From Trinickia violacea (GTDB lineage Bacteria; Pseudomonadota; Gammaproteobacteria; Burkholderiales; Burkholderiaceae): a DNA stretch of 64,000 bases. This document shows positions 8,939-16,886 of this stretch, one piece after another. Position numbers and translations under genes: made by a program. Positions within the stretch are counted from its first letter, which is position 1; each line of letters opens with the position of its first letter. The notes under the pieces were generated by a model that searched no databases, was not told the DNA's origin, and saw only the letters and a list, made by a program, of their open reading frames with translations. The stretch is taken from assembly GCF_005280735.1 (NCBI RefSeq), contig NZ_CP040079.1, forward strand, positions 1 through 64,000, written 5' to 3'.

Positions 8939-9034
8939 CGACGACTCCGGTCCAGACATCACCCAGCGGCGCGTCGTGCGTCGAGCCGCTATCCGTAGCG
9001 ATTCATTTCCAACGCCAGCAACATCCCACTTTCC

Positions 9035-10906
9035 TCAATGCCCCTCACCCGACCTACCCAAGCGCGCGTGATATTTCGCGACTTCACGGCGCATGCGCCG
9101 CTGTTCTGCGGTCACGTAGGTGGAAGTGGTCTGCAACGAGGCGTGCCCGAGCAGCTGCTGCACCACGTCGAGCGGGACGTCGGCCGCCACCGACTGCGTG
9201 CCGAACGTGTGCCGAAACGCGTGCGGCGAGGTCCGGGCGAGCTGCCGACGCTCGGACTCGCTCAGATCGGGCAAGTGCTCGAGCAGTTGTCGGATGACCC
9301 AGGTCGTGAGGCCGCGTGCGCCCCGCACCGAGTAGCCGCCGGCCGTCTGCGCCACCTCGCCGGCCCCTTCCTCCAGTCCGAACTTCTTTCTGGCGTGAGG
9401 CGTAGGCGGGATCACGAGCGGCGCCACCAGTGGCAGGTCTTCAGTTGCGGTGTCAAAGTCCAGCCCGCGATCGGCCCAGTGTGCCCGCAGCGCGTCGATC
9501 CCCTCCTCGCTCATGGTCACGAAGCGCTCCTTGTCGCCCTTGCCCACCACCTCGAGCTGCCAGGTGGCCGGCGTATCGTGCCCGGTGTCGTACTCGGCCG
9601 GATGCCATTGCAGCGCCGTACGCGCACTCGCGGCCGCCTCGGCGACTCGCAACCCCGCGTCGCCCATTAGGAGCAGCAGCGCGCGTGCGGAGCGCCAACG
9701 TGCCCCGTCCGGGCCTGCGCTCTCGCTACGGTCGGCCAGAAACGTACGCACCCGGGTCCACAGGTCGATCGGCAAGGCGCGCTCGATCTTCATCTTCTTC
9801 ACGCGCTTGACGGTCTTGGGGTCTTTCACGGCACGCCACGGATTGCCGGCCAGGTACCGCACGTCGACCAGCCAGTCGAACGCCGCGCGAATCGCGCGCA
9901 CCGCATACCGCTGGCTGTCGGGCGAGAGGCCGCCCGGCGCGAACGGGCGCCAGCGGCCCGATTGGCGCGGCGCCGGGGGCCCGGTAAAGGCCTCCGCGGG
10001 CACGGCGAGAAACGCCTTGTACGCCTCGCAATCCTCGACCGTCAGCGACGACAGCGCCACGCCGCGCTGCGTGATCGACCACAGCAGCAAGCGCTCGAGC
10101 TCGCGGGTATACGCGCGCTGCGTGGCCAGCTGGCCGGTGTAGCCATTCAGATAGGCCCGGATCGCCTCCAGGTCATGCCGCGCGCGGACATACGGAAACG
10201 CCAGCGACCGGTTCGTCCCGCGCTCGCCGGACAGGGCGTGCGGCAAGGCGACGCGTTCGAGCGGCGCGAGGTGCCGGCCAGCGGGTTCGATCATGATGAC
10301 GTCGCTGCCGTCACCGCGCGCGGCGAGCGGATCGGCGAGCTCGACGTCCACCGCGATCGTAGCTCCCAGCGTGTCGGCATGCCGGCGCAGCCAGGCGACG
10401 ATCACGCGCGCGCGATGCGCGCCGATGCGCGGCACCGCACGCCACCAGCTGCCACCGCGCCGGTTACAGAACGTGATGAGCTCGCCCAGCGTGGCCATGT
10501 GCGCGTGCGCAAGCCGCTCCGCGATCAGCGGCCGGAACCAGCGGCCGACCGAGTGACTCACCTCGGGCTTGGCGACAGCCCACCGCCCTGCCGACTCCTC
10601 GATGAGCTGCAGGGACACGGGCGTCAAGCGCGGCTCACCGGTTTTCTCGATCGACTGTTTCAGGTAGCCGACCAGGACCGATGAGCCCTCTCGGAGCGCG
10701 AGCGACACCAGGTCGTCGCGCATCGTGCGCAGAAAGCGCTCGAGCTCGTACGGTGCGTCCGCGTAGGGGCTCGTATCCGGATCGAAATACAGGCGCGCGA
10801 TGGTCGCGATGGACACGCCCTTGACGCGGGCACGCAGCGCCGTGAACTCGGTCCGGCTGTAGGTACGTGGCGCAGGCAGCTCGAGCTGCTGGGGATGGTT
10901 CGCCAT
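9035..10906 (-). CDS. Tyrosine recombinase (integrase family)
   Basis: A 623-residue site-specific recombinase read from ATG 10906. The catalytic Arg is in GDAGLRVAEAA, the HxxR box is HAFRHTFG, the second His is in LLGHASLQTT and the nucleophilic Tyr is in STYVTAEQ. An N-terminal extension of about 270 residues precedes the SAM-like core-binding domain (RAYLNGYTGQLATQRAYTRE). Its length is well above that of phage integrases and fits the large plasmid/chromosome-2 recombinases of Burkholderia. The upstream gene starts 13 bp away, suggesting an operon. No attachment site is obvious. Catalytic residues are complete, so it should be active. Confidence 0.9.
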   Translation of the reverse strand: MANHPQQLELPAPRTYSRTEFTALRARVKGVSIATIARLYFDPDTSPYADAPYELERFLRTMRDDLVSLALREGSSVLVGYLKQSIEKTGEPRLTPVSLQLIEESAGRWAVAKPEVSHSVGRWFRPLIAERLAHAHMATLGELITFCNRRGGSWWRAVPRIGAHRARVIVAWLRRHADTLGATIAVDVELADPLAARGDGSDVIMIEPAGRHLAPLERVALPHALSGERGTNRSLAFPYVRARHDLEAIRAYLNGYTGQLATQRAYTRELERLLLWSITQRGVALSSLTVEDCEAYKAFLAVPAEAFTGPPAPRQSGRWRPFAPGGLSPDSQRYAVRAIRAAFDWLVDVRYLAGNPWRAVKDPKTVKRVKKMKIERALPIDLWTRVRTFLADRSESAGPDGARWRSARALLLLMGDAGLRVAEAAASARTALQWHPAEYDTGHDTPATWQLEVVGKGDKERFVTMSEEGIDALRAHWADRGLDFDTATEDLPLVAPLVIPPTPHARKKFGLEEGAGEVAQTAGGYSVRGARGLTTWVIRQLLEHLPDLSESERRQLARTSPHAFRHTFGTQSVAADVPLDVVQQLLGHASLQTTSTYVTAEQRRMRREVAKYHARLGRSGEGH

Positions 10907-10919
10907 CAGGATGTCACCA

Positions 10920-11366
10920 TTAGGGGGCCTCGGCCGTCGGGATCGGCGAGCGGCCACCGCTGCGGGTGACCTGGTCGACGCGCGCCCACGCGTCGAGCAA
11001 GCGGTGCCGCGGCACGCTGGCCAGTTGCGCATCGTGGAGACTCACCAGTTGCTCGAGCACCGGACGATCGTCCTCGGTGAGGGCAAACACGCCACTTACC
11101 TCGCCGCGCGTGACACACGCCTCGAGCGCCGCCTCCGCGCGCTGGAACAGCGCCAGCTCGGCCTGCTCAATGGCAGCGGCATCGCGCAGGAAGTACGCGA
11201 AATACAGCACGTTCATCAGCGGGGTCAGCATCGCGTCATCCGCCTGCCCGGCTCGCAGCGCGGCCAGCGCGAGGTGGTTCTTGAGCGAGAGTCGCGACAC
11301 GTCGGCGGGCGGCAGCGGCAGCAGCTCGCTTTTCGTGAGCGGACGACGGGGCTTTCGGTTACGCAT
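10920..11366 (-). CDS. Recombinase-associated conserved protein (paralogue of 35744-36205)
   Basis: A 148-residue all-helical protein starting at ATG 11366 behind AAGGAG. It shares a clear pattern with the protein at 35744-36205: a basic Pro-rich start, an LPL..., then SLKNHLALA(A/T)LRAG, a DAM...L...LY..(F/Y)L segment, ELALFQRAE.ALEA, and a C-terminal SVPRHRLLDA. I do not recognise a domain. Its position directly upstream of the recombinase suggests an accessory or regulatory role. The presence of a second copy in the secretion island shows it is a mobile or repeated family on this replicon. Confidence 0.65.
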   Translation of the reverse strand: MRNRKPRRPLTKSELLPLPPADVSRLSLKNHLALAALRAGQADDAMLTPLMNVLYFAYFLRDAAAIEQAELALFQRAEAALEACVTRGEVSGVFALTEDDRPVLEQLVSLHDAQLASVPRHRLLDAWARVDQVTRSGGRSPIPTAEAP

Positions 11367-11547
11367 GCCGACTCCTTGGCAATCCGATGAGCAGCAGGGA
11401 CACGCGCGTCGACCGCGGTTCGCTGTATTTCTGGAGCGCCTGCCGCAGGTAGCTCATGAAGACGGGGAAGCCTTGGCGCCACGCAGTGAATTCGGTGCGC
11501 GTCTGCGCGTGTGGAGGCAGGGTCAATTGCTGAGCCAGGTTGGCCAC
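11359..11547 (-). pseudogene. Recombinase remnant with internal deletion
   Basis: This 62-codon frame (GTG start) combines two pieces that each resemble the neighbouring recombinase. Its first ~25 residues (QQLTLPPHAQTRTEFTA) parallel residues 6-23 of that protein (QQLELPAPRTYSRTEFTA). Its residues 32-55 (SYLRQALQKYSEPRSTRVSL) parallel residues ~79-99 (GYLKQSIEKTGEPRLTPVSL). The intervening ~50 residues and the whole catalytic domain are missing. It is best read as the remains of a second recombinase gene, overlapping the start of the companion gene by 8 bp. Confidence 0.65.
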
Positions 11548-11580
11548 GTGTGTAGATTGCCGGTTCTTTGCATGGCGGTC

Positions 11581-12234
11581 CTATGCCTTCGGAGGTGTTG
11601 TGATGCGCTTGGTTGAGTGTACGGCGAGCACGTTACAGACAAACCGGACTCCACAATGCCTCGCAGCGATGGCGGTCAGAAAGTACTGCGCCGCGAAGAT
11701 TGCGCACGCAATCCATGCGGCTTTCGCAGTGGCGCCGTCCCAACGGAGCAGGAGTGGAACGACAAGGATTAGCGGTAACGACAGCGCAGCCGCGTCACGC
11801 CACAACAGATACATCTTGTGCGCGTCCGCCACAGGTACCTCGGACTCAACGCGCCTGTATAGCCTGTACCAGAACGCGTTCTGCTCTGCGGGGTCGACCG
11901 GGAACACCCCAACGTTTTTACGCAGGCCGACCATGTCGACGCGGGGGTCGGCTGGCCCATACCGCGTGAATGCCTCATGGCCGGGAAGCACATTCCTGAC
12001 TTTCCAGAACACCAGCATCGCTTTGACCGTGTGGGGGACTAGGCCCGACAGCAAGAGGACGACAATCGGCAGGACTGTCATGAGCGCCGCTCGCAGGCCC
12101 ATTAACAGCGTGAGCGATGTCGCAGCGACAGCCGCAGGGAAGGCGAACACCAACAGCATCGCGATATCCAGCAGGGCGAGCGACACCAGCCAGGGCATGT
12201 TTCCAGCCTTCAATGATCGTTGCGTGTTCCTCAT
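11581..12234 (-). CDS. Four-helix membrane protein paired with MBL-fold protein
   Basis: A 217-residue protein with hydrophobic segments near residues 15-35, 38-62, 147-165 and 170-190, arranged as two N-terminal and two C-terminal helices around a polar domain. That polar part contains FTRYGPADPRVDMVGL, PAEQNAFWYRLYRR and HKMYLLWRDAAALS. This layout recalls four-TM putative pore-forming effectors of bacterial conflict systems, but the resemblance is from memory. Its ATG overlaps the stop of the metallo-beta-lactamase-fold gene by 4 bp, so the two are co-translated and probably act together. Function is unknown. Confidence 0.62.
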   Translation of the reverse strand: MRNTQRSLKAGNMPWLVSLALLDIAMLLVFAFPAAVAATSLTLLMGLRAALMTVLPIVVLLLSGLVPHTVKAMLVFWKVRNVLPGHEAFTRYGPADPRVDMVGLRKNVGVFPVDPAEQNAFWYRLYRRVESEVPVADAHKMYLLWRDAAALSLPLILVVPLLLRWDGATAKAAWIACAIFAAQYFLTAIAARHCGVRFVCNVLAVHSTKRITTPPKA

Positions 12235-13103
12235 CCACCGTTCTCGCTATCGATATCGTAGGTACTGTTGTCATAGACGGTGAGCTGGATCCAGCCATCG
12301 CGACGGGTAGTCAGAACATGCCTATTCTTCATGGTCGTGCGGACAAACACACCCTGATCTCGGACGATGGCGCGGTAGTCAGGCACCGTCTCCTGCGTGG
12401 AGTGCACGATGGCCTTGTCTGAAATCACGACGCAGCTCGGCGTGAAGTACCTGAAGATGTCCTCGCAGAATCCGTTCTCCCTACCATGATGCGATGCCAC
12501 CAGCACGTCCGTGCCGACCAGTTCTGCTCGGAAGCCCGGCTGCTGCAACAGTGCACGCCAACCTGACTTTTCGAGGTCCCCCGGGAAGAGGATCTTGAAG
12601 TTGCCGTACTTGATGAAGACAGCCAGGCTCAAGTTGTTCGTGTCGGTGAACTGCGGATAGGTATTCCAGAACGCCGACATGGTGATGCCACCCATGTTCT
12701 GGTTGAACGGCTCGGCGATGGTCCCATTGAATCCCCGGCATATCTGGACAAACCGCTCGGCGTCGCGCGTCAGCGGCCCGCACTCCTCTTTCATGGCGCG
12801 CATCGCCGCCGCAGAGGGGCTGGGATTGCGATGCACGACGGGCACGAAGATGCCGGCGTCCCACAGTCCCTGAAGGTCGCTCATGTGGTCCTGATCGGCG
12901 TTCGTGATGAACAGGTAGTCCAGCCTATTTCGCCCCAAGACTGTCGTGATGTATTCGCTCGGGCGGAAGGTTGTACCGTGTCCCGAATCGATCATCGCGA
13001 GCCGCCCGCCGTGTTCGCCAAATGGTGTGCGGACAACGTGCTGCACCATGGCGCAGGCGCCATGCTCGACATCCCAGATCCGAATGCGCATTTCTCCCGG
13101 CAT
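12231..13103 (-). CDS. Metallo-beta-lactamase-fold hydrolase (ComEC C-terminal-like)
   Basis: A 290-residue protein from ATG 13103 (GGAGAG upstream; ATG 13091 is an alternative). It begins IRIWDVEHGACAMVQ, has AMIDSGHG, then FITNADQDHMSD as the metal-binding motif with the first His replaced by Asn, then a later LFPGDLEKSGW and VASHHGREN. This series is the pattern of the MBL domain found alone and at the C-terminus of ComEC/Rec2. The expected activity is hydrolysis of a phosphodiester or other small substrate. It forms a translationally coupled pair with the membrane protein at 11581-12234. A conflict-system role is inferred. Confidence 0.75.
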   Translation of the reverse strand: MPGEMRIRIWDVEHGACAMVQHVVRTPFGEHGGRLAMIDSGHGTTFRPSEYITTVLGRNRLDYLFITNADQDHMSDLQGLWDAGIFVPVVHRNPSPSAAAMRAMKEECGPLTRDAERFVQICRGFNGTIAEPFNQNMGGITMSAFWNTYPQFTDTNNLSLAVFIKYGNFKILFPGDLEKSGWRALLQQPGFRAELVGTDVLVASHHGRENGFCEDIFRYFTPSCVVISDKAIVHSTQETVPDYRAIVRDQGVFVRTTMKNRHVLTTRRDGWIQLTVYDNSTYDIDSENGG

Positions 13104-13294
13104 AGGCTCTCCGTGTCGGCTACTCTTGGGCAAGACAAATGGTCGTAGGTGGTGACGGGTCGGTACGTGCGGCGGTCAGCTTGAGGCAGTCGCGCCGGGT
13201 GGGCCTCGCCTCGGCCAACACAGGGTAAACCCTCAATCAATCCCGCCCTCCCCTCACTTAAAGCAGATTATTAGCTATTCTGGGCATTAAACGC

Positions 13295-13322
13295 AATGCC
13301 GCTAATAGGACTTAGCGGCATT
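13295..13322 (-). terminator. Hairpin after the zinc-ribbon gene
   Basis: A perfect 10-bp stem (AATGCCGCTA / TAGCGGCATT) with an 8-nt loop, 43 bp past the stop of the leftward zinc-ribbon gene. In that direction it is followed by GCGTTT, so a weak terminator is plausible. Confidence 0.5.
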
Positions 13323-13364
13323 GACGGCACTTCCGCGGACCGGCTCGCGTCGCGCCCCCGCCGC

Positions 13365-13535
13365 TCACCGACGACGGTTGCCCGGCGCCACGCTCGGATG
13401 CAACGTGACGCCCCCGTCCCACTCCAGGACGACCGGCCCGCCGCACGACACACAGTGGCTCGCTTCACCGTCGTGCGTGTCATCAGCCAGGTGAACTTCG
13501 CCGCGATGCCCGCATGCCGGGCAACGCTCCATCAT
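13365..13535 (-). CDS. 56-residue zinc-ribbon protein
   Basis: A small leftward frame starting with a double ATG at 13535/13532, five bases after the stop of the preceding gene. The product has two CxxC knuckles, CPACG at residues 5-9 and CVSCG at 28-32, separated by an acidic/His-rich loop (DDTHDGEASH). This is a classic zinc-ribbon arrangement. The remaining 25 residues include VVLEWDGGVTLHPS. It is likely co-transcribed with the upstream 362-residue protein. Role is unknown; it could bind nucleic acid or serve as a subunit of its neighbour. Confidence 0.65.
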   Translation of the reverse strand: MMERCPACGHRGEVHLADDTHDGEASHCVSCGGPVVLEWDGGVTLHPSVAPGNRRR

Positions 13536-13539
13536 TGCG

Positions 13540-14628
13540 TTAAAACCCGTAGGGAACCTGATGCCAGCGACGCAGCACTTGGTAGTCGTGCTCCGGCAGC
13601 ACGATCAGCCCGTCCTCGGCCGCCTCGAGCACCCGTTCCATCTGGCCGCTCTTCACCAGGTTGCCGTGCAGACCGTAGAAGTACCACGCGAACGGCATGC
13701 CGACCCGCTCGTCGAGCTGCTTAAGCTTGCCGTACAGGCTGTAGAGGTCGAGCTTGCCGGTGTTCGTCAGTTCCGCGATCTTGCGCGTATGCGCCCATTG
13801 CGGCACGAAACTGAGGTACCGAACGTCGCTCGGATCCGTGTAATCCGAGGTGTTGAAGGTCCAGCGCAGGCAGGCACGCTCGCCGGCAAGCCCGGCACTG
13901 GAAGCGGTCCAGTCGTCGAAGAAGCGGCGCTCGGGCCAGCGCACTTGATCGTAACCGGGAGTGAGCTCGCGGAGCGTGACGATACGCTGCGCACCCGTCG
14001 CGCCGTCTGTCTCGGTCAGTCGGCGCTCGCCCTCGGTGTGTCGATGCGCTTTATACGCCGCGTTCCCGATCGCCGTGAACTGCTGCATGTCGATCGCGTC
14101 CTTGAGCCGATAACGGGGCGCACCGAGCGTGCGCCGTTCGCTGCGCTCGATCAAGGCCATACCGGTCGAACCGCTCCGGAGCTCGTCGGCGTTGGGCAAG
14201 CCCCAACGGTCATCGCGGGGAAAAAGCTCGCGCTCGACGAACTCCTGCTCTTCCCACACCGCGAGCTGCACGAAATTGTCCTGGTCGCCGCCGCGGTCAT
14301 GGACGAAGTAGTGCAACACCGGCTGGATCTCAGTCAGCTGGTAACCGGCATCCTTGTGCGCCAGCCACACCGCGCGCACCGAGCCGCTGTGCGCGGCGAG
14401 CTGAGCGTCGATCCAGGCACGATAGTCGGCCGCGATTTCGCGGCCGTCGGCAGTGAGCACGCGCGCAGGACGCTCGCCGAACTCGTCACGCGTCATGACG
14501 TAGCGCGCACCCCGGTAATCCGTGCGGGTCGCGAATGCCGTCAGCAGGTCCGCGTGCTTTTTGGTGACCGGCGTCGTCGCAACGATGGTCGCCAGCACGT
14601 CGGTCTGCAGGTCGTATTCCTTGCGCAT
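13540..14628 (-). CDS. Hypothetical protein, 362 residues
   Basis: Begins MRKEYDLQTDVLATIVATTP and continues as a soluble alpha/beta protein rich in Arg, Asp and Trp. Regions such as GMALIERSERRTLGAPRYRLKDA and a WYFYGLHGNLVKSGQMERVLE helix suggest a compact enzyme-like or nucleic-acid-binding fold, but I recognise no motif. The gene ends five bases before the zinc-ribbon gene and follows the VapBC pair on the same strand. It appears to be cargo of the replicon. Confidence 0.6.
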   Translation of the reverse strand: MRKEYDLQTDVLATIVATTPVTKKHADLLTAFATRTDYRGARYVMTRDEFGERPARVLTADGREIAADYRAWIDAQLAAHSGSVRAVWLAHKDAGYQLTEIQPVLHYFVHDRGGDQDNFVQLAVWEEQEFVERELFPRDDRWGLPNADELRSGSTGMALIERSERRTLGAPRYRLKDAIDMQQFTAIGNAAYKAHRHTEGERRLTETDGATGAQRIVTLRELTPGYDQVRWPERRFFDDWTASSAGLAGERACLRWTFNTSDYTDPSDVRYLSFVPQWAHTRKIAELTNTGKLDLYSLYGKLKQLDERVGMPFAWYFYGLHGNLVKSGQMERVLEAAEDGLIVLPEHDYQVLRRWHQVPYGF

Positions 14629-14650
14629 CGCCCGTCTCCCTCCACCGACT

Positions 14651-15082
14651 TCAAGTGATCACTTCGAGGTGCCGTGTGCCGTCGGACACCGCGTCGACCA
14701 CCAGGCGCCGATCGAAAGTCGCGAGCGTGCCGCCGTGCGCGCGCGCCAGCGCCAGCAGGTAGGTATCGGTGACCTGGTCGGTCGCCAGGATCCGGCTGGC
14801 ATCGACGTGCTGCGCATCGAGCAGGCTCACGTCGTCGGGCCAGAACCGGTGGCCGGGGTGCGCGCGCAGCTGCGACACGAGCGGCGCGACCGCGGCCGGT
14901 GTCTCGAGCGTGTTCGGATAGCGCGGATGGCCGACGATGCGCAGCACGCCGTTTTCGGTGAGCGGACAGGTCGCCCAGGCCGCGTGTCCGACCTGGCCGA
15001 ACCACGCGTGGGCCGCCTCGTGCTGTACGTGGCCGGTGTCGAGCAGAGCGATCAGCACGTTGACGTCGAGCAGATAGGTCAT
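14651..15082 (-). CDS. vapC: VapC-type PIN-domain toxin
   Basis: A 143-residue PIN-domain ribonuclease. The opening YLLDVNVLIALLD supplies the first catalytic acidic residue. A central TENGVLRI has the conserved Glu, and DTYLLALARAHGGTLATFDRR gives the C-terminal Asp pair. Length is typical. PIN toxins cleave RNA, often tRNA or rRNA, and are held inactive by a partner antitoxin. The start codon shares one base with the stop of the upstream antitoxin gene (TGATG). All expected acidic positions are visible, so it should be functional. Confidence 0.85.
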   Translation of the reverse strand: MTYLLDVNVLIALLDTGHVQHEAAHAWFGQVGHAAWATCPLTENGVLRIVGHPRYPNTLETPAAVAPLVSQLRAHPGHRFWPDDVSLLDAQHVDASRILATDQVTDTYLLALARAHGGTLATFDRRLVVDAVSDGTRHLEVIT

Positions 15083-15312
15083 CAGGGCGCCTCGTCGCGC
15101 AACAGGTTGACGAGCTCTGGCGTGACCGGGCGCGCCGTACGCGCATTCGGCAGCACGGGCAGGCCGTTGCGCGTGGCCGGCGCGGCCGCGGACGGCTGCA
15201 GCGCCGTGCGCGCGAGCGTCGACAGCACGCGGCCGATGGACAGGTGCTCGCGCTCGGCGCGGGCGCGCACGACCGCGAGCACGTCATCGTCGATATCAAG
15301 GGTGGTACGCAT
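15082..15312 (-). CDS. vapB: VapB-type antitoxin
   Basis: A 76-residue protein read from ATG 15312, which is preceded by AGGAGG; an upstream in-frame ATG would extend it by nine residues. The N-terminus MRTTLDIDDDVLAVVRARAE is a ribbon-helix-helix DNA-binding domain, and the C-terminus carries a flexible toxin-neutralising tail with TPELVNLL. It is one-base coupled to vapC. Repeated TGATG-containing motifs upstream are good candidates for its operator. Confidence 0.82.
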   Translation of the reverse strand: MRTTLDIDDDVLAVVRARAEREHLSIGRVLSTLARTALQPSAAAPATRNGLPVLPNARTARPVTPELVNLLRDEAP

Positions 15313-15332
15313 GAGAGCCTCCTGAGCATCGC

Positions 15333-15383
15333 GCATCAAACATCATCAGGATAGCGCATCAGGCATCAGACATCAAGCATCAG
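15333..15383 (-). promoter_or_regulatory. Repeated GCATCA motifs upstream of vapBC
   Basis: Within 51 bp the word CATCA occurs seven times (GCATCAAACATCATC, GCATCAGGCATCAGACATCA, AGCATCAG). Spacing is often 7-8 bp. The array starts about 20 bp upstream of the vapB start. Ribbon-helix-helix antitoxins bind short repeated half-sites, so this is a plausible autoregulatory operator. Confidence 0.5.
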
Positions 15384-15471
15384 TCAGATCGCCGAGCCTG
15401 GGCCCTGCCCCGTTGAGGCAGATTGGCCCTAGTCCGGGCGGGATCGCGGAAAGGTGGGTCTAAGCAGGGAG

Positions 15472-15507
15472 AAAAACCTCGAGGCGACCGCCCATTGGGA
15501 GGTTTTT
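15472..15507. terminator. Hairpin with flanking A and T runs
   Basis: A 9-bp perfect stem (AAAAACCTC / GAGGTTTTT) with an 18-nt loop, followed by CTTTT. Runs of A on the left and T on the right allow termination in either direction. It lies between the vapBC promoter and the parAB operon and may insulate them. Confidence 0.6.
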
Positions 15508-15625
15508 CTTTTGTATGCGCAAAAGGCGCGTGGAGGCGGTGACGCTAGAACCACGGTGAACACGGCGCAACACCGACCGCAACTCCTAAGAGTTTACTTG
15601 AAGTTAACTCGGGCACCGATTATTC

Positions 15626-15659
15626 TCCCGGTTAATTGAAATTTTCACGCAAACCGGGA
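15626..15659. promoter_or_regulatory. Inverted repeat upstream of parA
   Basis: TCCCGGTT at 15626-15633 and AACCGGGA at 15652-15659 form an 8-bp inverted repeat flanking an AT-rich centre, 33 bp before the parA start. ParA proteins with N-terminal DNA-binding domains often repress their own operon, so this is a candidate operator. Confidence 0.45.
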
Positions 15660-15692
15660 AACCCACCGGCCACCAGCCACTAGGACAGAATC

Positions 15693-16886
15693 GTGACCGC
15701 GAACGACCTCCAACTCACAAGAATGCCCGAAGTTGACCAGTCCGTTTCCATCGAAGATCTCGTTGCTCTGGCTGGCCAGGCCACTGACATTCTGGACCAG
15801 ATTCGCGACGCAATGCTCGAGCCGTATCCGCGCAAGAAAGCGCCGATGTTCACGAGCGCAAGTCTTGCATCCTTATGCGGCCTGGACAAGCAGCGGCTGA
15901 AGTACCTGACCACCAAAGGCGACCTTCCCGCTGGCACATCCAAAGGCGCTGGACGGGCAAAAGAGTTCACGCTGGGCGAAGCTATCCAGTGGATTCGGGG
16001 CACCTCAAAGCGCGCCGTCAGACCGTCCGGCGTGCGCGGACGAGTGTATGCCGTCGCAAACTTCAAGGGCGGGGTCACCAAGACTACCACCACCGTTTCG
16101 ATCGCCCAGGCTCTGACACTCCTGGGACGCAAGGTGCTCGTGATCGATTGCGACCCTCAGGGGTCGGCGACGCAACTCTGTGGTTACGCCCCAGAAACGG
16201 AAGTGCCGGAGGATCAGACGCTGCTTCCGCTCTTTTACGGTGACCAGGAATCGGTTGGCTACGCGATTCGCTCAACGTACTGGGACAACCTCGACCTGAT
16301 ACCGGCTACGACTTATCTGTCCGATGCCGAATTCGAGGTTCCCGCAAAACTGTTGACCGATCGGAAGTTCGAGTTTTGGGACATCCTCAATAAGGGTCTG
16401 AAGCCGCATCTGAACGATTACGACGTCGTGATTATTGATACCCCGCCCGCTCTGAGCCAACTTACAACGAACGCACTTGTCGCCGCTGACGCCATCCTGC
16501 TGCCCTGCCCGCCCGAAGGCATGGACTTCGCAAGCTCTACGCAGTTTTGGCGACTGTTCTCTGAGGTCGCAAGCAAGTTGCCGGGTGTGAACTCGCAGAA
16601 GCGCTACGACTTCGTGAACGTGGTGATGACCAAGGTGAAGAGCACCGAACTCTCGCGTGTCGTTCAAGGCTGGCTCACAAAGGCGTATGGAGCGCGCGTG
16701 CTTCCGATTTCGATTCCTGAGTCGAGCGTGCAGATTGGCGCGGCAGCAATGCTGTCGACGGTTTATGACTTGGCGAAATCCGAGGTCAGCAGTTCCGCGT
16801 ATGCGCGGATTCGCGAGCCGTTCGATCGGCTCGCCGACTATCTGGACAGTCAACTGGTGCGAGCCTGGGCAAAAGGAGTTGAATAA
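15693..16886 (+). CDS. parA: Partition ATPase ParA (type Ia)
   Basis: A 397-residue protein starting at GTG 15693 (AGGACA upstream; ATG 15723 is an alternative). Residues ~50-110 form a helix-turn-helix-like domain (SLASLCGLDKQRLKYLTTKG). The Walker-type ATPase follows, with the deviant Walker A FKGGVTKTTTT, the A' motif VIDCDPQGSAT and a later IIDTPPALS. The long N-terminus marks it as a type Ia partition ATPase, which both segregates plasmid DNA and represses its own operon. ParB starts within the stop codon (TAATG). All key motifs are present. Confidence 0.93.
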   Translation: MTANDLQLTRMPEVDQSVSIEDLVALAGQATDILDQIRDAMLEPYPRKKAPMFTSASLASLCGLDKQRLKYLTTKGDLPAGTSKGAGRAKEFTLGEAIQWIRGTSKRAVRPSGVRGRVYAVANFKGGVTKTTTTVSIAQALTLLGRKVLVIDCDPQGSATQLCGYAPETEVPEDQTLLPLFYGDQESVGYAIRSTYWDNLDLIPATTYLSDAEFEVPAKLLTDRKFEFWDILNKGLKPHLNDYDVVIIDTPPALSQLTTNALVAADAILLPCPPEGMDFASSTQFWRLFSEVASKLPGVNSQKRYDFVNVVMTKVKSTELSRVVQGWLTKAYGARVLPISIPESSVQIGAAAMLSTVYDLAKSEVSSSAYARIREPFDRLADYLDSQLVRAWAKGVE

